Source of the DNA: Acinetobacter kanungonis
Lineage (GTDB): Bacteria; Pseudomonadota; Gammaproteobacteria; Pseudomonadales; Moraxellaceae
Assembly: GCF_009939195.1 (NCBI RefSeq)
Contig: NZ_JAACKC010000003.1
Location: 248,001-312,000 of the forward strand
DNA: 64,000 nucleotides
Direction: 5' to 3'
Shown piece by piece: positions 54,977-63,399 of this stretch (its first letter is position 1; every line of letters begins with the position of its first letter). A program made the position numbers and the translations under genes. Below the pieces are notes generated by a model. That model did no database searches. It saw nothing but the letters and a program-made list of their open reading frames with translations, and had not been told where the DNA came from.

Positions 54977-56014
54977 TTAATGCGTTGGTAGTCCTTGACG
55001 AATGGTGCGGGAATAATCTTGGACTGACGCTAAAGATTGAACTTTGGGATTGACATGGGCACGACGATACCATTCATGCATGCTGTAACGATGTGAGATT
55101 GCATTTAAGTCATAGAGATAATTCGGTAAATAGCCCGAAGCCAAAAGACGGTAATCGACAGGGAGTGGTTTTTGGGAAACCTCTTGAATCATGTCAAATA
55201 CCAGCGTGGTGCAGTTACTGCTGAGCGTGTTATACCATTTGGGCTGCTGTGCCAGTTCACTGGCTTTATCTAAATATTCCAGAAATAACGCTTGGCTTTG
55301 CGCTTTGGACATCTTGATTGGAAAAAAATAAACCTGCTCATGGCGAATATTGCTGCGGGTATAAATGATGTCCGTTTCATTGGCTGCGACCAAATTCAGC
55401 TCATATTTCCGAAAAAAGCCACCGATTGCAGAAAACTCTTCGCCTTGTTCTTTCCGAATTTCAATGGAAAAGGTGAGCGGGGCTTGATTGGCAAAATCAA
55501 AACTCACCAGCGTGTGGGCAATTTGAGGTCCTGTCCAGTAGGAGGTAATGATATTGACCCCAGTAATTTGATTTAAATCCAGTACACGGGTTTGCCAAGC
55601 GGCTTGATAACTGCCATCTGCATGCCAGTGGAAATCACGCACATTGTGCAAGGTCACCTGATGGCCTTGCATCTGATAACTGAGTAGTCGAGAGACTTCA
55701 GGATTCCAGTCACGGTCTTGTCGCGCATCTAAGCCAAAGTACCAGCCCAGCGCCAAGACCAAGCCAAAAACATACAACAGAATGTCTTTGTTGCGACTGA
55801 TCAGATGCTGACTAAAATAGATGCCCAAGATACTGAGGGAAAAGCATGCCCATGCGAGCATTAAGCCGTAGGTCACGACGGCATGAATCGGCTGCTGAAT
55901 CCACAGGGCGAGGCACAGCCAAAGTGAAGATAGCAGTACAAACAGACTAAAAATACAGTGGATCAACCATTGTAGTGTTCTGAACAACAATGAACCTGAT
56001 CCTTTTTGCTGCAT
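54977..56014 (-). CDS. DUF4105 family membrane protein
   Basis: A 345-residue protein with three N-terminal membrane segments (residues about 15-40, 45-68 and 78-92) and a large periplasmic domain containing the DUF4105 signature: YNTLSSNCTTLVFDMIQE with a cysteine that could be catalytic, and the RSNIRHEQVYFFPI segment. The SNCTT motif resembles papain-like peptidase families, but activity is unproven. It is 23 bp downstream of folA. Confidence 0.8.
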   Translation of the reverse strand: MQQKGSGSLLFRTLQWLIHCIFSLFVLLSSLWLCLALWIQQPIHAVVTYGLMLAWACFSLSILGIYFSQHLISRNKDILLYVFGLVLALGWYFGLDARQDRDWNPEVSRLLSYQMQGHQVTLHNVRDFHWHADGSYQAAWQTRVLDLNQITGVNIITSYWTGPQIAHTLVSFDFANQAPLTFSIEIRKEQGEEFSAIGGFFRKYELNLVAANETDIIYTRSNIRHEQVYFFPIKMSKAQSQALFLEYLDKASELAQQPKWYNTLSSNCTTLVFDMIQEVSQKPLPVDYRLLASGYLPNYLYDLNAISHRYSMHEWYRRAHVNPKVQSLASVQDYSRTIRQGLPTH

Positions 56015-56037
56015 CTTCAGCCACTCATGTAGATGGA

Positions 56038-56550
56038 TTATTTGGTGTAGGTTGCAAACTCGAATGCAATCCCAGTTTTTTCATCTTGTTGTTTTTCTGA
56101 GCTGACTTTTTTAAATTCAGCTGGAATTTCAGGATAATACGCATCACCCTGTACATCAAGCTCGACATGGGTCAATTCCAGACGATCTGCAATCTGCATG
56201 GTTTGCTTAAAAATTTCACCGCCACCAATAATGAAAATGCTCTCTGGCTTTTCTGATGCTTGTACATCGGCAACCGCCTGATTCAGCGCTTCTTCAATGC
56301 TATACGCCACTTTGGTGCCTTCAAAATACCAGTGTGGATCGCGAGTAATCACCCAATTGACACGCTTGGGTAAGGTACGTCCCATCGACTCCAGCGTTTT
56401 ACGTCCCATCACCACCACACCGCCTTGGGTGATGGCTTTAAAATGCTTGAGGTCGGCAGAAATATGCCAAGGTAAATCGTTATTTTTGCCGATACAGCTT
56501 TGCTGATCCATTGCTACAACATGCACGACTTCTAAATTTTGGAATGTCAT
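56038..56550 (-). CDS. folA: Dihydrofolate reductase
   Basis: A 170-residue NADPH enzyme that regenerates tetrahydrofolate consumed by ThyA. Motifs: VAMDQQSCIGKNNDLPWHI, VVMGRKTLESMGRTLP and IFIIGGGEIFKQTM. It lies 71 bp downstream of thyA on the same strand, the usual pair. Confidence 0.96.
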   Translation of the reverse strand: MTFQNLEVVHVVAMDQQSCIGKNNDLPWHISADLKHFKAITQGGVVVMGRKTLESMGRTLPKRVNWVITRDPHWYFEGTKVAYSIEEALNQAVADVQASEKPESIFIIGGGEIFKQTMQIADRLELTHVELDVQGDAYYPEIPAEFKKVSSEKQQDEKTGIAFEFATYTK

Positions 56551-56621
56551 TAATCACTGACCTGTTGAATTATTGTGATGAAACGATGCTCCCTGACGGC
56601 AGAAAGCATCTCACCTGTAGC

Positions 56622-57464
56622 TTAAACGGCAACAGGGGCTTTAATGGCTGGATGTGACTCATAACCGACAATTTCAATATCTTCGAATTTAAAATCGAAG
56701 ATATCTTGAATCTCAGGGTTGAGTTTTAACTGACACAAGCCCAGCGGCTCGCGGCTGAGTTGCAGTTTGGCTTGTTCAAAATGGTTGGCATACAAATGTA
56801 TGTCGCCACCTGTCCAGACAAAATCACCAACCCCTAAGCCACAGACTTGCGCAATCATATGCGTCAGCAAAGCGTAGCTAGCAATATTAAATGGCACACC
56901 AAGAAATACATCTGCACTACGCTGATACAGTTGGCAAGACAGTTTGCCATCCTGTACAAAGAACTGGAACAGAGTATGGCAAGGCGGTAGCGCGACTTGT
57001 CCTGCTTCTTGAGGATTCCAACCTGACACGATCAGACGACGTGAATTTGGATTGGTTTTAATCTCATTCACCAACCAAGCAATTTGGTCAAAACCGTCTT
57101 GTGCATACAGACCATTTTCGATTTGGGTTGCACCGAAGTTACGCCATTGATGACCATAGACGGGACCGAGTTCACCTTCAGGGCGACCAAAACGAGCCGT
57201 CTGTTCAGCCGTTGCCCATTCATCCCAAATGCTGACTTTGTTGTCTTGTAAGTATTTAACGTTGGTGTCACCTTTGAGGAACCACAATAGTTCAATCACA
57301 ATCGAACGGAAGTGGACTTTTTTGGTGGTGAGTAAAGGGAAACCTTGATTCAGGTCAAAACGCATTTGATGACCAAATACCGAGCGCGTACCTGTACCTG
57401 TACGGTCGCCTTTATCACCACCGTGATCGAGGATGTGTTGTAGAAGGTCTAAATACGTTTTCAT
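56622..57464 (-). CDS. thyA: Thymidylate synthase
   Basis: A 280-residue enzyme that methylates dUMP with methylene-THF. The active-site cysteine is in [30 protein letters not shown] and [19 protein letters not shown] are canonical. First gene of thyA-folA-DUF4105. Confidence 0.97.
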   Translation of the reverse strand: MKTYLDLLQHILDHGGDKGDRTGTGTRSVFGHQMRFDLNQGFPLLTTKKVHFRSIVIELLWFLKGDTNVKYLQDNKVSIWDEWATAEQTARFGRPEGELGPVYGHQWRNFGATQIENGLYAQDGFDQIAWLVNEIKTNPNSRRLIVSGWNPQEAGQVALPPCHTLFQFFVQDGKLSCQLYQRSADVFLGVPFNIASYALLTHMIAQVCGLGVGDFVWTGGDIHLYANHFEQAKLQLSREPLGLCQLKLNPEIQDIFDFKFEDIEIVGYESHPAIKAPVAV

Positions 57465-57874
57465 AAAACTCTCAAATAAATAATTTGGGCAAGCAAACCT
57501 GTTTTGGAATGACCTGATTGTCCCAATCTAAATTCTAAAATATGGGGTCGATTATACTGAATTGTGTGGTGTAAAGCACCCACGATTGGAAAGCTCAGTT
57601 AGGGTGGCTGATCTGATAAAAAGTTATGTGAAATGTATTGAATCAAGCAGATTAAACGCGTTTTTTTATGAGAAGTAAATTAGAGTATTGATTATTTTTT
57701 GTGCATAAGGGTCGCCCCAAGCGATCATGTAATGTCTAGAAAAAGAGTAAGTTATCTGTTGCTCTGTTACATGTTTATATTTTTTTACATTTTACGTATG
57801 AAAAATTAAGTTTCACGAGCTACTATCAGCACTCAGTTTTTTGTGTTTGATGTAAGAAGTTTGAGGTTTTAAGG
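57465..57874. other. Divergent intergenic region upstream of thyA and the amidase gene
   Basis: AT-rich spacer of 410 bp. It contains the promoters of both divergent genes. I see no GacA-type box, no strong terminator and no supported frame. Confidence 0.45.
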
Positions 57875-58384
57875 ATGATTTATGATGTTAATACGGGTAT
57901 GAGTGATGTTCATGCTCCTGCCGAAACACAAATCATTATTCGTTCGAATGCGCAACAAAAACCAGATACCAAACGCTCAAACACAGAACGCAATCGTAAC
58001 TACACCTCAAGTAATTCTCAGCGTGTTGATATTGATAAATTCACGCAGAAATTAAGCAGTATCACGCGCCGTACCAGCACCCAGAAATGTGCCAAGAGTA
58101 TTCGTCTGGCATTACAGTCTGCGGGTGCAAATGTACAGGGTCATCCTGTTGCGGCTGCGGATTGGGGCAATACACTCGAGCGATTAGGCTACCGTCGTAT
58201 TAGTCCATCGTTTGACCAACCGAAAAAAGGCGATATCTATATTATTGACCGCACCAAAGGTCATACTTATGGGCATATTGCGGGTTATTCAGGTTCGGGT
58301 TGGGTGTCTGATTTTCAGCAATCAGGTTACGCTGTGTATAAGAATGCTAATGTGCAATATAGTTATTATCGCCTAGATCACTAA
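57875..58384 (+). CDS. NlpC/P60-type amidase-like protein without signal peptide
   Basis: A 169-residue protein. STQKCAKSIRLALQSAGANV carries the predicted catalytic cysteine (near residue 71), and GHTYGHIAGYSGSGWVSDF the histidine. The family includes small peptidoglycan peptidases/amidases, some of them secreted type VI effectors. There is no signal peptide, so the protein is either cytosolic or secreted by a dedicated system. Residues 1-60 are a polar, low-complexity start. It sits between lgt and thyA, genes that are close neighbours in many relatives, as a later insertion might. No recognisable immunity gene follows. Confidence 0.72.
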   Translation: MIYDVNTGMSDVHAPAETQIIIRSNAQQKPDTKRSNTERNRNYTSSNSQRVDIDKFTQKLSSITRRTSTQKCAKSIRLALQSAGANVQGHPVAAADWGNTLERLGYRRISPSFDQPKKGDIYIIDRTKGHTYGHIAGYSGSGWVSDFQQSGYAVYKNANVQYSYYRLDH

Positions 58385-58406
58385 TCCATGTGTGTGAATC
58401 AGGCAT

Positions 58407-58448
58407 AAAAAAGACCGTTTATTTGAAACAGATAAACGGTCTTTTTTT
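58407..58448. terminator. Terminator after the amidase-like gene
   Basis: Sixteen-bp stem AAAAAAGACCGTTTAT (58407-58422) / ATAAACGGTCTTTTTT (58432-58447) with T-tract; usable on both strands. Confidence 0.92.
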
Positions 58449-58467
58449 GACTGAATTTTAAGTGCAA

Positions 58468-58851
58468 TTATTCATACGGTTGATCATGGCGTTTGGCACG
58501 ATTGCTATAGATCGAAACCAAGAACAAACCAATCAGGTTAAAGCCAAGACACTGTAACCACATAATCCATTTATGCTGTTCAGGGAGAATGTATGCCAAG
58601 CTGAAAAGGCCAAACAGTTGAAAGATATAAATCCCGTTATGGAGCGTATTTCGATAAGCTGAGGCGGGTGCAAGCTTTAGATAGACGCTATACAGCTCAT
58701 GCGTCAGCATACCCAGCATCAGGCTTAAACCGACCCACAAAGCGGGCAATTCTACGACTGTTGAACAGAGAAAAATTCCTATACAGACGGCAATACTGCT
58801 GACCAGCTTGATCTCGCGGCTACAACGCGGTGAATACCAAAAGTCCAGCAT
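58468..58851 (-). CDS. Small membrane protein, tandem paralogue 2
   Basis: A 127-residue protein with about four hydrophobic segments. It begins MLDFWYSPRCSREIKL, close to the MLEFWFDPKIAVFKKL of the upstream gene, and overlaps its stop by one base (TGATG), so the two are translationally coupled. Both have a short basic or charged end. No family is recognised. Confidence 0.72.
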   Translation of the reverse strand: MLDFWYSPRCSREIKLVSSIAVCIGIFLCSTVVELPALWVGLSLMLGMLTHELYSVYLKLAPASAYRNTLHNGIYIFQLFGLFSLAYILPEQHKWIMWLQCLGFNLIGLFLVSIYSNRAKRHDQPYE

Positions 58852-59231
58852 CAGTGTTGGTCTTGCTTATGCTGATTCAGCAGTGATAAGGGTGAAAACA
58901 GGCAAATGGCTAAAGTCATAAAGCCAATACCTTGTGCACCCGGGATCAGGATGTCCCCAGACTGGAGATGCATAAAGATTAAGGCCAAGAGCAGTGCCAG
59001 CGGAATCCAAGTCAGCACGCGATAGAACAGTCCTGTAGGATTTTTCGCTGCAAAATGGATTTTACAGTAACGGCAAATCAGAAACACAATTCCTGTTCCC
59101 ATAAACATTAGAATCGCATCAGGTTGTAACGGTTGCATCCAATACAGTGCTGCTGTCACTGAGCCAAGCAGTACCAACAGTGCCAGTTTTTTGAACACCG
59201 CGATTTTGGGATCAAACCAGAATTCGAGCAT
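58851..59231 (-). CDS. Small membrane protein, tandem paralogue 1
   Basis: A 126-residue protein with about four hydrophobic segments (residues about 15-32, 38-52, 75-90 and 98-115). It resembles the next gene in start and size. It lies 94 bp downstream of lgt on the same strand. Function unknown. Confidence 0.72.
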   Translation of the reverse strand: MLEFWFDPKIAVFKKLALLVLLGSVTAALYWMQPLQPDAILMFMGTGIVFLICRYCKIHFAAKNPTGLFYRVLTWIPLALLLALIFMHLQSGDILIPGAQGIGFMTLAICLFSPLSLLNQHKQDQH

Positions 59232-59325
59232 AATTTTCAGGAGAGGGTCAGTATAAGAGTTTAAACTTTAGCATATGCCAGAGCACGACGCACGGATCGT
59301 GCTCTAGAGCATGGGAGGAAGGCGA

Positions 59326-60138
59326 TTAAGTGTTTTTGAGCGGACCCCAATCGTAAATTTTCTTCTGATAGGCATACCACATCATCCAGATACCAATCAG
59401 AATCATTGGAATGGTCAGGAATTGTCCTTTACTCATCCATGCAATGAACAGTTGTCCATTGTCGGGTTCGCGGAAAAACTCGACCACGAAACGTGCAATC
59501 CCATAACCAATCAGGAACAGGGCGGATACTGCCATACGCGGACGCGGTTTAGAACTGAACCACCAGAGTACGATAAACAGAATAAGACCTTCACACAGCG
59601 CTTGATAGAGCTGTGACGGGTGGCGGACCAATTGCAGCGGATCGGTCGGGAAAATCATGCCGAGTGCAAAGTTAGGATCAGATACAGGGCGACCATACAG
59701 TTCACCACCAATAAAGTTGCCGATACGACCAAACATCAAGCCTGTCGGGACACACGGTGCAATAAAGTCTAAGGTCTGGAACCAGGTCATCTGATATTTT
59801 TTACACCAAAGCAACATGGCAATCATGACCCCAAGGAAACCACCATGGAAACTCATGCCACCTGTCCAGACTTGGAATAGCCACAATGGATTGGCAAGGA
59901 ATTGTTCAAAGCCATAAAAGAATACATATCCAACACGACCACCAATCACGACACCCAGTGCGCCGTAAAAAATCAGATCGGAAACCATGTCCGAGGTCCA
60001 GCCTGTTCTGAGTTTGGCACGATACGTAGCAAGGCCCCATGCAAAAAGGAAAGCCAATAAATACATTAGTCCATACCAATGTACTTGTAAGGGACCCAAT
60101 GAGATCGCAATTGGGTCGATATTTGGATAGGTGAGCAT
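59326..60138 (-). CDS. lgt: Prolipoprotein diacylglyceryl transferase Lgt
   Basis: A 270-residue inner-membrane enzyme that adds diacylglycerol to prolipoprotein cysteines, needed for the several lipoproteins in this window. GGMSFHGGFLGVMIAMLLW and GRIGNFIGGELYGRPVSD are the diagnostic motifs, with seven membrane segments. Confidence 0.97.
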   Translation of the reverse strand: MLTYPNIDPIAISLGPLQVHWYGLMYLLAFLFAWGLATYRAKLRTGWTSDMVSDLIFYGALGVVIGGRVGYVFFYGFEQFLANPLWLFQVWTGGMSFHGGFLGVMIAMLLWCKKYQMTWFQTLDFIAPCVPTGLMFGRIGNFIGGELYGRPVSDPNFALGMIFPTDPLQLVRHPSQLYQALCEGLILFIVLWWFSSKPRPRMAVSALFLIGYGIARFVVEFFREPDNGQLFIAWMSKGQFLTIPMILIGIWMMWYAYQKKIYDWGPLKNT

Positions 60139-60231
60139 TCCTGTTCCTAGTCATTCTGTTTTGTACAGATTTTAGCGGAATACAATGAAAAATGTTGTAC
60201 ATTCAATGTGTAAAGATATAGAGCAAATTTT

Positions 60232-61026
60232 ATGTGTATTGTGGCAATCGCATGGCATATTTTAGAACACACGCCGTTATGTCTCATTTCTAATCGGGAT
60301 GAGTTTTATCATCGTCCTACACAAGCCTTATCCGCATGGTCGAACAGTCCAGTCATTGCAGGCAAGGATTTACAGTCTGGTGGAACATGGATGGGAGTGA
60401 CCGCGACAGGACGTTGGGCAATTGTGACCAATTTTCGTGATGGACGCGATCAGCAAACTTATCCCACTTCACGCGGACATCTAGTACAAGCCTTTTTAGA
60501 GTCGGATCTGGCACCTATTCGTTTTGCCAAAGAACTGGAGCATCAACAACGAGAATATGCTGGGTTTAATTTGTTCTTGGGGGATCGGGAGCAGGCAATT
60601 TATATGAGTAATCGTGGGGAAGCACCACAAGTACTGGCCAAAGGGGTATATGTGGTGTCCAATGGTTTGATGACCGAGCATTGGGAGAAAACCCGACATT
60701 TGCGTAAACGCTTTACCCAAGAATTATTACCGATGCTGCAACGTGAACAAAGTTCAGAAGCCGAGCTGCAATATGCAGTGTGGGATATTTTGGAAGATGA
60801 ACGAAAAATTATTCCAGAACTGTTACCTGATACGGGCATTAGTGCCGAGATGGAAGCACTTTTGTCGTCGACCTTTATTCAAAGTCCTGTCTATGGCACC
60901 CGTTGTTCCAACTTTTTAAGAATGAGGCATGAGCGCTGGGATTGGCAGGAGAAGTCACAGCAAGGCGTAACACAAGGGCAAAGCGTAGAACTGAATATTC
61001 CCTTATTGGATTCATCTGAAAGATAA
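60232..61026 (+). CDS. NRDE family protein (TANGO2-like)
   Basis: A 264-residue protein starting MCIVAIAWHILEHTPLCLIS followed by NRDEF, the hallmark of the NRDE/TANGO2 family. The N-terminal cysteine after Met is conserved in the family and could act as an Ntn-type nucleophile; the family has been linked to haem trafficking in other organisms. Divergent from lgt. Confidence 0.9.
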   Translation: MCIVAIAWHILEHTPLCLISNRDEFYHRPTQALSAWSNSPVIAGKDLQSGGTWMGVTATGRWAIVTNFRDGRDQQTYPTSRGHLVQAFLESDLAPIRFAKELEHQQREYAGFNLFLGDREQAIYMSNRGEAPQVLAKGVYVVSNGLMTEHWEKTRHLRKRFTQELLPMLQREQSSEAELQYAVWDILEDERKIIPELLPDTGISAEMEALLSSTFIQSPVYGTRCSNFLRMRHERWDWQEKSQQGVTQGQSVELNIPLLDSSER

Positions 61027-61053
61027 AAAATGCCGACACTTGGTCGGCATTTT
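61027..61053. terminator. Terminator between NRDE and phoX genes
   Basis: Stem AAAATGCCGAC / GTCGGCATTTT with a five-base loop between convergent genes. Confidence 0.9.
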
Positions 61054-61066
61054 CTAAAACAGAATA

Positions 61067-63241
61067 TTATGCACCCGCAATGACACCGCCATCTTTACGG
61101 GTAATCACCACAGTTGCAGAACGAGGGCGTGCAGTCGTGTTGCTAGCATCCGTTTGCGTTGCAGGCCAATGGCTGGTCGCAGCATCATAGCTGTCAGAAT
61201 CTTCACCAGGATGCTGAACATTAATGAAGATAGCCTTGTAGTCTGGTGTCATGGCAATGCCTGTGATCTCACATTCCTTAGGACCCACCAAGAAGCGACG
61301 TAAGGTTTTGTCAGTGACTTGAGCACCAGCGATGGTCGCTTGACCATTGATTGCTGTTGTTGCTCCACCATCACCAATTTGACCTGGAAGTGCCGCCAAC
61401 ATCATACAGTTGGTGACATCGGTATAAGCACCATCATCAGTTTGAATCCAGAGTACACCACGTGGGTCGAACCACATACCATCAGGTGAAGACAAATCAT
61501 TATTGTCAGTTAAACCTGACAAGTTAATGTTTGAATCCATTGAAGCTTCAGAGCCGAATAGATAGATATCCCAAGCGAAAGTTGTCGCGGTAGTTTTGTC
61601 GCCCGCTTCTTTAAAGCGAATGATATGACCATTGACGTTACCTTTGCCACCTTCAGGGTCACTATAGTTACGTGGGTTGGCTGCATCGGTTGGATAGTCA
61701 GTGCCGCGTTTCGAGTTGTTGGTCAAAGTCACATAAACTTCGCCATTTACAGGGTTGACTGTAGCCCATTCTGGACGGTCCATTTTGGTTGCACCCATAG
61801 CATCGGCTGCAAGTCGAGCAAACGTGACGACATCCGCTTGCGAGCTAAATGGATAGACACTATTGGATGCATCTAAACCATTCTTGCCGTAGCTGAGTTC
61901 TAGCCATTCACCTGAACCATCACTGTTGAATTTAGCGACATACAACGTACCGTTATTCATGTATTTGTCGCCAGCGGTATATCCACCATTCACATCTTGA
62001 CTGTCCCAGTTGGCAGAAGATACAAATTTATAGATGTATTCACCACGTGAGTCATCACCCATATAGAAAGCTAAAGGTTCGCCTTCTACCGCACGACAAG
62101 CGCTATCTTCATGTGCAAAACGACCCAAAGAGGTACGTTTCACTGGGTTTGCACTACGACTGAATGGGTCAATCTCGACCATCCAGCCAAATGTATTTGG
62201 ACCATTACGGTAGTCTTCAGTCGCTAGGTCAGCGACGACATTGGCATTCCAGCGGTCATAGAGGTCTTGAGATTCAAGTTGACCTTGTGCAGTTTCCCAG
62301 CCATAACGTGAGCTAGAACCTGCTTTTAGACCATAGCGCTTAAGGGCAATGATTTCTGAAGCACTGCGGTTTGCATCATCTGTTGAGCTACGAGCAAAAT
62401 AGCCAATGAAGTTTTCTTCTGTGGTGAGGTAGGTGCCCCAAGGAGTGTAACCATTGCCACAGTTATTATGCGTACCACGGGTTTGTTTACCCGCTGGAGA
62501 AAACTTGGTTTTGACCAAATCTGAATCTGCTGCAACACCAGCAAAGTCCATCACGGTCGATGCAGTAATACGACGGTTAAACAGTGAGCTTTTTACAATC
62601 TCAACTTTTTGTGTAGCGCTGTCTTTCTTAATATGAACAACGGATACACCATGTGCATTGGTTTCACGAATCACTTCATCTTCAGGGCGGCGACCATCGA
62701 CTTTGGTGGCGCCTGTCGGGTGCAAGAAGGTTTGGTTGATATATTCGTGGTTCATGACCAGTAAACCTTCGGTAGAAACCGTGTCATCGAATTTACTGGT
62801 ACTGCTGTTTAAACCGAAGTAGTGCATACCATCATGGCAGTCACCAGAACGGAATTGGAAGCTTGGACCTGATGGAACATTGTTGTCATCCCAATCCGCA
62901 TAGCTCGGATTAATTGAGTCACCTAGTGCATACAATACTGTTGCTTCATAGCCTTCAGGTACAGTCACAATGTCATTCAGGTTTTTATCGACCACAGAGA
63001 AGGTTAATTCTGTTGGTTTTTGCTCTGGATCTACAGTTGTGCTTGGCGGTGTTGAATTATCATCATCGTCACTACACGCGGTTAATGAGGATGCCAAAGC
63101 TAGCGCGACTGCACCGCTTGCGGTTTTCCCAATCAAGCTACGACGAGTCATACGTTGTTCTAAAATGTCACGGAAGTGCACATTATCAGAGGTGTTGTTA
63201 TCTAGTTCCTGATCTTCATGATATGGCGTCAGCTCGGTCAT
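61067..63241 (-). CDS. phoX: PhoX-family alkaline phosphatase (Tat-exported)
   Basis: A 724-residue DUF839/PhoX protein, a calcium/iron-dependent phosphatase that releases phosphate from organic esters outside the cytosol. The Tat signal is TRRSLIGKTASGAVALALAS (twin arginine at residues 33-34), followed by LTAC at residues 53-56, a possible lipobox, so it may be a Tat-exported lipoprotein. Family motifs: LVMNHEYINQTFL, NNCGNGYTPWGTYLTTEENF and DGMWFDPRGVLWIQTD. Its upstream neighbour of 158 bp on the left side of the window edge is tatC, in keeping with Tat export. Confidence 0.9.
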   Translation of the reverse strand: MTELTPYHEDQELDNNTSDNVHFRDILEQRMTRRSLIGKTASGAVALALASSLTACSDDDDNSTPPSTTVDPEQKPTELTFSVVDKNLNDIVTVPEGYEATVLYALGDSINPSYADWDDNNVPSGPSFQFRSGDCHDGMHYFGLNSSTSKFDDTVSTEGLLVMNHEYINQTFLHPTGATKVDGRRPEDEVIRETNAHGVSVVHIKKDSATQKVEIVKSSLFNRRITASTVMDFAGVAADSDLVKTKFSPAGKQTRGTHNNCGNGYTPWGTYLTTEENFIGYFARSSTDDANRSASEIIALKRYGLKAGSSSRYGWETAQGQLESQDLYDRWNANVVADLATEDYRNGPNTFGWMVEIDPFSRSANPVKRTSLGRFAHEDSACRAVEGEPLAFYMGDDSRGEYIYKFVSSANWDSQDVNGGYTAGDKYMNNGTLYVAKFNSDGSGEWLELSYGKNGLDASNSVYPFSSQADVVTFARLAADAMGATKMDRPEWATVNPVNGEVYVTLTNNSKRGTDYPTDAANPRNYSDPEGGKGNVNGHIIRFKEAGDKTTATTFAWDIYLFGSEASMDSNINLSGLTDNNDLSSPDGMWFDPRGVLWIQTDDGAYTDVTNCMMLAALPGQIGDGGATTAINGQATIAGAQVTDKTLRRFLVGPKECEITGIAMTPDYKAIFINVQHPGEDSDSYDAATSHWPATQTDASNTTARPRSATVVITRKDGGVIAGA

Positions 63242-63355
63242 GATTTTTCCTAATTCATCAATGAGTTATAAAGTCCTCATTAACTTATGGAATAAATATG
63301 ACAAGACTTTTACCAAACAGTGAAAATCTGGTGAAGAAATCAAGTCATTTTGATG

Positions 63356-63378
63356 AAAAAGGCAGACCGAAGTCTGCC
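63356..63378 (-). terminator. Terminator of tatC
   Basis: Stem GGCAGAC / GTCTGCC closed by CGAA (TTCG on the transcript strand) with a leftward T-tract. Confidence 0.88.
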
Positions 63379-63399
63379 GAATTAAAGTGATGATATGTT

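Noticed and set aside
57465-57874. Possible sRNA upstream of the amidase-like gene
   Set aside because: Only weak dyads, no terminator and no promoter arrangement beyond what the flanking genes need.
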